Source: Tannerella sp.
GTDB taxonomy: Bacteria > Bacteroidota > Bacteroidia > Bacteroidales > Tannerellaceae
NCBI GenBank assembly: GCA_031259505.1
Contig: JAIRLL010000317.1
Location: forward strand, 1-6,772
Length of the DNA: 6,772 bases
Direction: 5' to 3'
Part shown: one piece after another, positions 1-6,003 of the stretch
Layout of the letters: each line of letters starts with the position of its first letter
Position numbering within the stretch: position 1 is the first letter of the stretch
Position numbers and translations under genes: made by a program
Notes under the pieces: generated by a model
Databases searched by the model: none
Seen by the model: only the letters and a program-made list of their open reading frames with translations
What the model was told of the DNA's origin: nothing

Positions 1-876
1 GATATTATTGCCCAGTTTATTAGAGTCATTTTCGAAGACCCTTTCGGAGACCCTTTCAGAAGACCCGGCGGAAGATACCCAGTGACGAACCGGGGTGCAG
101 ATTTGCGTGTAAAAGTAAAAGTTACGCTCAAAGAAGTTGCGACAGGCGTAGAAAAGAAAATCAGAATGGAGAAATATGTGAGCTGCGCCAAATGCCACGG
201 CAGCGGCGCCGAAAACGCCAATGCCTACTCCTCCTGCCCTACCTGCAAAGGACGCGGCTACGTCACTCGCGTGGTCAACACCCTGCGGGGACAGATGCAA
301 ACCCGGTCTACCTGTCCGACCTGCGGCGGCGCAGGAAAATCCATCACTAAAAAATGTCCCGAGTGTAACGGCGAAGGCATCGTCCGGTCTGAAGAAATCA
401 TCACGCTGCACATCCCCGCCGGCGTAGCCGAAGGAATGCAACTGTCCATGCGGGGCAAGGGCAATGCAGCGCGCCGCGGCGGCGAGAACGGCGACCTGCT
501 GGTTGTCATCGAAGAAGAAAAACATCCCGAACTGATTCGCGACGAAAACGATTTGATATACAATCTGCTGCTGACAATGCCGCAGGCCGTCCTGGGCGAT
601 TCGGTGGAAGTGCCGACCGTCGACGGCAAGGTGAAAGTGAAAATCGTACCGGGTATGCAACCGGGCAAAGTGCTCCGCCTGCACAACAAGGGACTTCCCT
701 CTATAAACAGTTACGGGACGGGCGATTTGCTGATCAACATAAACGTGTATATTCCCGAAAATCTTTCCCCGTCCGAACGTGAAAAAATCAAAGCGCTGGC
801 TTCGTCGGAAAATGTCCGCCCCAGCCAGACTGTCAAAAACCGCATTTTCAACAGATTCAAGAATCTTGTGGATTGA
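1..876 (+). CDS. dnaJ: Chaperone protein DnaJ (class I Hsp40), C-terminal part, 5' end cut by window edge
   Basis: DnaJ is the co-chaperone that binds unfolded clients and stimulates the DnaK ATPase in the cytosol. The frame is open from base 1 to the TGA at 874-876. The J domain and part of the Gly/Phe linker lie outside the window; the GTG at position 82 is internal and is not the start. The visible part begins with a linker rich in Asp-Pro-Phe. Four CxxCxGxG zinc-finger motifs follow, with first cysteines at bases 184, 235, 313 and 355 ([32 protein letters not shown]), so both zinc sites are complete. After them come the two C-terminal substrate-binding domains, with typical segments such as [17 protein letters not shown] and [13 protein letters not shown], and a short helical tail ending in Asp. 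All four zinc-finger motifs make this class I DnaJ rather than CbpA. In relatives grpE often lies just upstream, which cannot be checked here. The gene converges on the acyl-CoA synthetase gene with a 45-bp gap and no convincing terminator. Confidence 0.97.
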   Translation, partial: DIIAQFIRVIFEDPFGDPFRRPGGRYPVTNRGADLRVKVKVTLKEVATGVEKKIRMEKYVSCAKCHGSGAENANAYSSCPTCKGRGYVTRVVNTLRGQMQTRSTCPTCGGAGKSITKKCPECNGEGIVRSEEIITLHIPAGVAEGMQLSMRGKGNAARRGGENGDLLVVIEEEKHPELIRDENDLIYNLLLTMPQAVLGDSVEVPTVDGKVKVKIVPGMQPGKVLRLHNKGLPSINSYGTGDLLININVYIPENLSPSEREKIKALASSENVRPSQTVKNRIFNRFKNLVD

Positions 877-921
877 TGAAAAGTCTCCGGAGCAGGAAAT
901 AATATTTCGCCGAACCGTGAA

Positions 922-2580
922 TTAGTGCTGATCGTCCTTTTCGCGTATTTCTACACGCCGTATTTTGCCGCTGATCGTTTTCGGCAGTTCGTCGACAAAT
1001 TCGACGATACGCGGATACTTGTAGGGCGCCGTGACCTGTTTCACGTGGTTTTGTATCTCCCGGACAAATTCATCTCCCACCTTGTGCCTGTAGTCCCTGG
1101 CTAACACGATGGTTGCTTTTACGACCTGCCCGCGTATCTCGTCGGGCACGCCCGTGACGGCACATTCCACCACGGCCGGATGCGTCATCAGCGCGCTTTC
1201 CACTTCGAAGGGGCCAATGCGGTAGCCTGAACTTTTTATCACATCGTCGGCACGTCCGACGAACCAGTAATAGCCGTCCTCGTCGCGCCAGGCCACGTCG
1301 CCGGTGTAATATATGTCGTCGTGCCATGCTTCGGCGGTCAGGTCGGGGTCGCGGTAGTATTCCTTGAACAGGCCGATGGGCTTGCCCCGGTCGGTGCGGA
1401 CGACGATCTGGCCGTGTTCGCCGTCTTCGGCTTTCGTTCCGTCGGGGCGAAGCAGATCGACGTCGTATTGCGGATTGGGAATGCCCATCGAACCGGGTTT
1501 GGGTTCTATCCACGGGAAGGTCAGGATGGTCAGCGTTGTTTCCGTCTGTCCGAAGCCTTCCATCAGCCTGATGCCTGTCAGTTTGTAGAACTGTTCGAAG
1601 ACGACGGGATTAAGCGCTTCGCCGGCGATAGTACAGTATTTCAGCGACGAGAGGTCGTATTTCGACAAGTCTTCGCGTATAAGGAAACGGAAGATGGTAG
1701 GCGGCGCGCAGAGCGAAGTGATTCCGTAGTCCTGAATCATGCGGAGCATGTCGGCGGGGGTGAATTTGTCGTGGTCGTACACGAAAACGCTTGCCCCGGC
1801 GATCCATTGCCCGTAGAGTTTTCCCCAGACGGCTTTTCCCCAGCCCGTGTCGGCGATGGTGAGGTGGAGGCTGTCTGAATGGAGATTGTGCCAGTAGCTT
1901 GCGGTAACGATATGTCCGAGGGGATAGGTGAAATCGTGCGTCACCATCTTGGGCTGTCCGGAAGTGCCGGAGGTGAAGTACATCAGCGAGATGTCGTCGT
2001 TCGTATTGACATGCGGAGGGCGAACGAAGGGCGCGGCCTGCTCGATTCCGGCCTGGAAATCGTCGAAGCCTTCCGGCGTTGCGGGGCCGATGGATATGAG
2101 CGTCTCGACGGTGGGGGATTCCGGCATGGCTTCCGCGACGTGTTGCAGGATGGCGTCTTCGCCGATGCAGATGATGGCCTTGATGCTGGCGGCGTTTGCC
2201 CGGTAGACGATGTCTTTCTTCGTCAGCAGGTGGGTGGCGGGAATCACGACTGCGCCCAGCTTGTGCAGTGCGACTAAGGAAAACCAGAACTCGTACCGGC
2301 GTTTCAGAATCAGCATCACCATATCGCCCCGGCCTATTCCGAGAGAGCGGAGATAGGATGCCGTCCGGTCGGAGCGTTCTTTTATTTCGGCAAAGGTGAA
2401 GTCGATGTGGCGTCCGTGGTCGTCTGTCCATACGAGGGCTTTTTTTTCGGGGTCGCTGTCTGCCCATGCGTCTACGACGTCGTAGCCGAAATTGAAGTTT
2501 TCGGGCACGATTATCCTGAAGTTTTCACTGAAATCTTCCTGTGAATGGAAAGATGTTTGCTTTAAGAATTTTTCAAGCAT
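922..2580 (-). CDS. AMP-forming acyl-CoA synthetase (acetyl/medium-chain type, ANL superfamily)
   Basis: This 552-residue enzyme activates a carboxylic acid with ATP to an acyl-adenylate and transfers the acyl group to CoA, probably in the cytosol. Adenylate-forming motifs are complete and in order: the phosphate-binding loop TSGTSGQPK at residues 203-211, TGWGK at 245-249, GFGQTETT at 342-349, YTGD at 425-428, the hinge region GRADDVIKSSGYRIG at 442-456, and the C-terminal PKTISGK at 533-539 with catalytic Lys539. Length and motifs fit the acetyl-CoA synthetase/medium-chain (ACSM-like) branch better than long-chain synthetases. The sequence does not reveal the substrate; acetate, propionate, branched short-chain or aromatic acids are all possible. 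The start is the ATG at 2578-2580, after an AT-rich 60-bp gap downstream of the regulator gene on the same strand. I see no TAnnTTTG box in that gap, so I infer co-transcription with the regulator. No frameshift or missing catalytic residue is seen. Confidence 0.95.
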   Translation of the reverse strand: MLEKFLKQTSFHSQEDFSENFRIIVPENFNFGYDVVDAWADSDPEKKALVWTDDHGRHIDFTFAEIKERSDRTASYLRSLGIGRGDMVMLILKRRYEFWFSLVALHKLGAVVIPATHLLTKKDIVYRANAASIKAIICIGEDAILQHVAEAMPESPTVETLISIGPATPEGFDDFQAGIEQAAPFVRPPHVNTNDDISLMYFTSGTSGQPKMVTHDFTYPLGHIVTASYWHNLHSDSLHLTIADTGWGKAVWGKLYGQWIAGASVFVYDHDKFTPADMLRMIQDYGITSLCAPPTIFRFLIREDLSKYDLSSLKYCTIAGEALNPVVFEQFYKLTGIRLMEGFGQTETTLTILTFPWIEPKPGSMGIPNPQYDVDLLRPDGTKAEDGEHGQIVVRTDRGKPIGLFKEYYRDPDLTAEAWHDDIYYTGDVAWRDEDGYYWFVGRADDVIKSSGYRIGPFEVESALMTHPAVVECAVTGVPDEIRGQVVKATIVLARDYRHKVGDEFVREIQNHVKQVTAPYKYPRIVEFVDELPKTISGKIRRVEIREKDDQH

Positions 2581-2640
2581 GTTTTCTTGTATGTATATTT
2601 TTATTTTGAATGTGATCTGTATTTTTTGCGTGCGGCGGAC

Positions 2641-3195
2641 TTACAGTATGATTGCCAGGAAACGGACAATCTGCCCGTCGAGCGCCTTCATGCCGTGTGG
2701 CAGTTCGGAATTGAAGTAGATGCTGTCGCCTTCTTCGAGGATGAGGTCTTTCCCGTTGATGCAGAGCAGCAGCCGGCCGCTGACAACATAGTTAAATTCC
2801 TGTCCGGCATGGGTATTGAGATAGATCGGTTCGTCGTCGGGCTTCGGATGGACGGTGACCATGAAGGGGTCGGCCTTGCGGCGGGCGAATCCGGCGGCCA
2901 GCGAGCGGTATTTGTATGCGTGTGTACGTTCTACAGATACGCCTTTCCCGCGGCGAGTTACGAAATAGGAATTCATAGTCGGTTCGTTGCCGAACATGAG
3001 CGCCGTCAGTTCTACATTATATTTATGAGCCACGCGGTGAAGCAGGCTGACGGAGATATCGACCGTTCCGCTTTCCAGCGCAAGATATGCGTCCGTTGTC
3101 AGGTCGCATGTTTCGGCCATTTCTTCTGCCGTAATTTCCAACGCATCGCGCAATCCGCGCAAACGTTCGGCCACTTGTTTGATTTGTTCGTTCAT
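2641..3195 (-). CDS. XRE-family helix-turn-helix regulator with C-terminal cupin sensor domain
   Basis: A 184-residue predicted transcription factor. Residues about 6-65 form a Cro/C1-type helix-turn-helix (ITAEEMAETCDLTTDAYLAL is the core, then a helix with LLHRVAHKYNVEL). Residues about 105-182 form a small cupin barrel. Its first motif contains H129, E133 and G140 (THAGQEFNYVVSG) and its second contains G156 D157 and P166 H167 (EEGDSIYFNSELPHGMKA). Domain order and length match the HTH-cupin regulator family, whose cupin is thought to bind a small ligand. The gene precedes the acyl-CoA synthetase on the same strand, 60 bp apart, so it probably controls that gene and possibly itself in response to an acid or acyl-CoA; the ligand is unknown. 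I chose the ATG at 3193-3195 because the frame extends upstream only to a TTG at 3309, the extra 38 residues are not family-like, and a -7 promoter box lies inside that extension. Confidence 0.93.
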   Translation of the reverse strand: MNEQIKQVAERLRGLRDALEITAEEMAETCDLTTDAYLALESGTVDISVSLLHRVAHKYNVELTALMFGNEPTMNSYFVTRRGKGVSVERTHAYKYRSLAAGFARRKADPFMVTVHPKPDDEPIYLNTHAGQEFNYVVSGRLLLCINGKDLILEEGDSIYFNSELPHGMKALDGQIVRFLAIIL

Positions 3196-3234
3196 GACGC
3201 AAGTATTTGTTTTAAATTGATGCCTTAGGGCGGC

Positions 3235-3242
3235 CAAAGATA
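3235..3242 (-). promoter_or_regulatory. Bacteroides-type -7 promoter box for the regulator/synthetase unit
   Basis: Read on the minus strand this is TATCTTTG, a perfect match to the Bacteroidetes -7 consensus TAnnTTTG. It would start transcription near 3228-3230, giving a leader of about 33-35 nt before the ATG at 3195. No good -33 TTTG is seen at the expected spacing. An A-rich tract around 3276-3289 sits roughly where an UP-like element would be. The position also argues against the longer TTG start of the regulator. Confidence 0.6.
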
Positions 3243-3412
3243 CGAATTTTATAATTACCGGTTCCTGCAGGCGTATTTTTTTTTCTTTTCCCGCCCGGAG
3301 GCATGGCAATCAACCGTTCGCCCGGATCGATGGCGCTCGCTCCTCCAGTCCGTCCAGGGCGACGGGATGTGACGGGGCTTGTATGCTTCACAGAAAAATC
3401 ATTGAAACAGCA

Positions 3413-3559
3413 GTTCGATTGGCTTCCCTCAGGGTTTGGTTGTGCTCTCCCAAGGTTTCGTTGTGTACCCCCAAAGTTTGGTTGCCTTCTCCCAAAGTTT
3501 GGTTGCCCTCTCCCAAAGTTTGGTTGCCCTCCCCCAAAGTTTGGTTGCCTTCCCCCAAT
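3413..3559. repeat. Tandem array of 21-bp repeats (six good units plus one decayed unit)
   Basis: Six consecutive 21-bp units start at 3434, 3455, 3476, 3497, 3518 and 3539. The consensus starts GTTTGGTTGCC, continues YTCY, and ends CCCAAA (Y is C or T). The last four units differ only at unit positions 12, 15 and 21; the first two also differ at positions 5, 10, 11 and 13. A further decayed unit at 3413-3433 matches the consensus at about 15 of 21 positions. Divergence therefore increases toward the left, as expected if newer copies arose on the right. Each good junction reads CCAAA-G-TTTGG, a dyad repeated every 21 bp. The array lies about 190 bp upstream of the regulator's promoter box and about 180 bp upstream of the peptidase's. 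I do not recognise a named repeat family. Confidence 0.95.
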
Positions 3560-3739
3560 GATTGGGAGAAGTTAAGGAAAACAGTAATTACCTGTTATGT
3601 CGGCAAAATGTTACTTATCTTCTTCTGCAAAAAAACTCTCTTTCATTCCCTGCATTCGGAAATTTAAAATTTTCATGTAATACCCTGTAAATTTTGTAAG
3701 ATTTTTTATCCGTTTGTATATAATCTGAAAATTTAGCGC

Positions 3740-3747
3740 TAACTTTG
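3740..3747 (+). promoter_or_regulatory. Bacteroides-type -7 promoter box for the S9 peptidase gene
   Basis: TAACTTTG matches TAnnTTTG exactly and lies 27 bp before the ATG at 3775, giving a predicted leader of about 20-25 nt. The nearest upstream TTTG (3713-3716) is 23 bp away, slightly farther than the usual -33 spacing, so that half is uncertain. The box overlaps the TTG at 3745, which rules that codon out as the start. Confidence 0.65.
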
Positions 3748-3774
3748 CTGCATATATTTTATACAATAGCAAAT

Positions 3775-5895
3775 ATGAAAAAGAGTATCATTATCATGCT
3801 CACAGCCGTCTGCGTGTGCGGATGTCGCCAGACGGCGGAGCCTCCGGTTGCAAAAGTGATTCCTCATACGTTCAGCGAATGGGGAAACGACCGTGTCGAC
3901 AATTACAAGTGGATACGGTTGAGTGACGAACAGAAGACAGCTGCCGTACCTGATGCACAGACGCAGGATGTGCTGGACTATCTGAATGCGGAAAACGCCT
4001 ATCGCGAAACGCAGATGGCGCATACGGTCGCGCTGCAGAACGAACTGTTCGACGAGATGAAAGCGCGCGTGGAACAGAACGAATCCTCTGTACCCTATCT
4101 CAGTAATGGCTACTACTACTGGTACGAATACGAAGAAGGGAAGGAATATCCCGTCTATTACCGCAGGAAGGAAGCAGACGGCGCGTTGGCCGAAGCGTTG
4201 CTCGACGTGAACAAACTGGCTGAAGAACAGGCTTACTGCCAGGCCTCCCGGCCGGTGATTAGCCCCGATAACAGGTATATGGCTTACGCGGTCGACTTCG
4301 TGGGCAGACACAGGTACGCGATTTACTTTGTCGACCTTTCGACGGGTGCGCTGCTGAGCGAGCATATATCCAATACGGCAGGCAGCGTCGTGTGGGCAAA
4401 CGACAGTAAAACGGTGTTTTATCTGGACAAAGACCCCGTGATGCTGCGCAATTACGGTGTTTACCGGCACAGGCTCGGCGATGCATCGCCCGACGCGCTC
4501 TGCTACGAAGAAAAGGACGAGACCTTCAATCTGCGACTGGGCAAGACGCAAAGCCGGAAATATATCACAATAACGGCTCACCATACGCTGACCAGCGAAA
4601 CGCTGATACTCGACGCCGACAGACCGGACAAACCGTTCGTCGCATTCACGCCGCGCTCGCTCAATCATCTGTATACCGTCGATCATATCGGGAATACGTT
4701 TTATATCCGTTCGAACAGAGACGCGCTGAATTTCAAATTGATGAAAACGGACGACAAAGCCACCGCCGAATCGAACTGGACGGAAGTCATACCGCATCGC
4801 GACGATGTGATGCTGAACGCCTTCGTCCTCCTCGACCGCTTTCTGGCCGTGAACGAACAGAAAGACGGACTGCCGCACATCAGAATCATCAGCCTGACGA
4901 ACGGCGCCGAACAGTCAATTCCCTTCGCCGAAGAAGTATATACCGCATCGTTCGCCGCCAACGAAGAGCCGGGACTGAACGAACTCAGATACAACTATTC
5001 GTCTCTGACGACGCCCCAGTCGGTGTATACCTTCGACATGCAGACCGGAGAGGTCGAACTGCTGAAAGAAACGGCCGTACTTGGCGGATTCGATAAAGAC
5101 AACTACGAAACCAGACGACTGTGGGCAACGGCAGGCGACGGGGCAAAGGTTCCCATATCCATCGTATACAGAAAAGGATTCAAACTGGACGGCAGCGGCA
5201 AACTGCTGCTCTACGGATACGGCTCATACGGCGCCTCCTCGATGCCGGCGTTCAACTCCAGCGTCATCAGCCTGCTTGACAGGGGATTTGCCTATGCGAT
5301 AGCGCACACGCGCGGCGGAAGCGAACTCGGACGGCAGTGGTACGAAAACGGCAAACTGTTCAAAAAGAAGAATACCTTCACCGACTTCAACGACTGCGCC
5401 CGCTTCCTGATTGAAGAGAAATATACTTCGCCCGCCACGCTCTACGCCACCGGACGCAGCGCCGGCGGACTGCTGATGGGCGCCATCGTCAACATGGCTC
5501 CCGAACTCTACAGAGCTGTCGTCGCAGGCGTCCCCTTTGTCGACGTAATCAGCACCATGCTCGACGAATCCATCCCCCTTACCACCTTCGAATGGGACGA
5601 ATGGGGAAACCCTGCCGAAAAGGAATACTACGACTACATGCTGAGCTATTCGCCCTACGACCGGGTGACGGCGCAAAACTATCCGCATCTGCTCGTCACC
5701 ACCAGTTTCTGGGATTCGCAGGTGCAATACTGGGAACCCGTCAAGTGGGTAGCCAAACTGCGTGCAACGAAAACGGACAACAACAAGCTCTATCTGTACT
5801 GCAACATGAATGCAGGCCACGGCGGTGCGTCGGGACGCTTCGAGCAGATGAAGACCCGCGCCATGGAATATGCGTTCATATTGTCGACGAAATGA
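3775..5895 (+). CDS. ptrB: Oligopeptidase B-like S9 family serine peptidase, predicted lipoprotein
   Basis: A 706-residue prolyl-oligopeptidase-family (S9A) enzyme expected to cleave short peptides, with closest resemblance to oligopeptidase B, which cuts after Arg or Lys. After the signal, the N-terminal motif NDRVDNYKW (38-46) matches the family start. Residues about 80-430 should form the beta-propeller, and about 440-700 the alpha/beta-hydrolase domain. The catalytic triad is visible: Ser562 in GRSAGG, Asp647 in WDSQVQYWEP, His682 in NAGHGG. The segment LDESIPLTTFEWDEWGNP (596-613) keeps acidic residues E606 and D608, where oligopeptidase B carries residues that select a basic P1 side chain. 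The N terminus is Lys-rich, then hydrophobic, ending VCGC with Cys17 as the likely lipidation site; the residues after Cys (RQTAEPP) lack the acidic run of known surface-export signals, so a periplasm-facing anchor is my guess. The ATG at 3775 was chosen over a TTG at 3745 inside the promoter box. Confidence 0.93.
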   Translation: MKKSIIIMLTAVCVCGCRQTAEPPVAKVIPHTFSEWGNDRVDNYKWIRLSDEQKTAAVPDAQTQDVLDYLNAENAYRETQMAHTVALQNELFDEMKARVEQNESSVPYLSNGYYYWYEYEEGKEYPVYYRRKEADGALAEALLDVNKLAEEQAYCQASRPVISPDNRYMAYAVDFVGRHRYAIYFVDLSTGALLSEHISNTAGSVVWANDSKTVFYLDKDPVMLRNYGVYRHRLGDASPDALCYEEKDETFNLRLGKTQSRKYITITAHHTLTSETLILDADRPDKPFVAFTPRSLNHLYTVDHIGNTFYIRSNRDALNFKLMKTDDKATAESNWTEVIPHRDDVMLNAFVLLDRFLAVNEQKDGLPHIRIISLTNGAEQSIPFAEEVYTASFAANEEPGLNELRYNYSSLTTPQSVYTFDMQTGEVELLKETAVLGGFDKDNYETRRLWATAGDGAKVPISIVYRKGFKLDGSGKLLLYGYGSYGASSMPAFNSSVISLLDRGFAYAIAHTRGGSELGRQWYENGKLFKKKNTFTDFNDCARFLIEEKYTSPATLYATGRSAGGLLMGAIVNMAPELYRAVVAGVPFVDVISTMLDESIPLTTFEWDEWGNPAEKEYYDYMLSYSPYDRVTAQNYPHLLVTTSFWDSQVQYWEPVKWVAKLRATKTDNNKLYLYCNMNAGHGGASGRFEQMKTRAMEYAFILSTK

Positions 5896-5910
5896 GATGA
5901 ATGGCTAAAA

Positions 5911-5984
5911 GGCGCTTTTGCCTCCGAATGGCCTTTCCTTAACGCAAAGTTCGTTACCGGGAGGCGTACGGCAGCAAAAGCGCC
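5911..5984. terminator. Long inverted repeat between convergent genes, probable terminator
   Basis: GGCGCTTTTGC at 5911-5921 is perfectly complementary to GCAAAAGCGCC at 5974-5984. Inside, CTCC (5922-5925) can pair with GGAG (5960-5963), and TAACG (5940-5944) with CGTTA (5952-5956) around a 7-nt loop. It lies 15 bp after the peptidase stop and 19 bp beyond the L,D-transpeptidase stop. Read leftward the stem is followed by TTTT (complement of AAAA 5907-5910), fitting termination of the transpeptidase transcript; read rightward there is no immediate T-run, so termination of the peptidase transcript is less certain. Confidence 0.55.
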
Positions 5985-6003
5985 CGTTCAGTCATTCAAT
6001 TAT

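Larger units (their letters stand above)
3196..3774. other. Divergent intergenic region with promoters and a tandem repeat array
   Basis: This 579-bp gap separates the regulator gene (leftward) from the peptidase gene (rightward). From left to right it holds the regulator's promoter box near 3235-3242, an A/T tract (nine T at 3276-3284, so A on the regulator's coding strand), a GC-rich stretch of about 90 bp at 3289-3380 that I cannot assign, the 21-bp repeat array at 3413-3559, an AT-rich stretch with a weak dyad (AACAG 3580-3584, CTGTT 3592-3596), and the peptidase promoter box at 3740-3747. Open frames cross the repeats because the unit contains no stop codon. None has a recognisable protein family or a clear promoter, so I treat the region as non-coding, with the doubt stated in the findings. 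Confidence 0.75.

Noticed and set aside
885..914. Terminator between dnaJ and the synthetase gene (CTCCGGAG, TTCGCCGAA)
   Set aside because: These palindromes have no usable loop and no T-run follows in either direction.
1321..2277. Two plus-strand open frames opposite the acyl-CoA synthetase gene
   Set aside because: Shadows of a well-supported gene on the minus strand, with low-complexity translations and no promoter.
3264..3284. CCTGCAGG followed by nine T as an intrinsic terminator
   Set aside because: The palindrome has no loop, no plus-strand gene ends here, and the tract is better read as an A-rich element upstream of the regulator promoter.
3196..3309. 38-residue N-terminal extension of the regulator from a TTG codon
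   Set aside because: The -7 promoter box TATCTTTG lies inside it, the residues are not family-like, and the ATG at 3195 gives the usual length.
3413..3559. CRISPR array
   Set aside because: The 21-bp units are directly contiguous with no unique spacers, and no cas genes are present.
3719..3724. TATAAT resembling an E. coli -10 box
   Set aside because: Bacteroidetes primary sigma factor uses TAnnTTTG, and an exact match stands at 3740-3747; the TATAAT is easily explained by AT-rich composition.
3745..3774. TTG start 10 codons upstream of the peptidase ATG
   Set aside because: It overlaps the -7 promoter box, and the ATG at 3775 begins a proper lipoprotein signal.
3739..4878. Long open frame on the minus strand (379 codons)
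   Set aside because: It lies antisense inside the peptidase gene, whose catalytic residues and family motifs are intact; its translation shows no family features and it arises from GC-rich codon use on the other strand.
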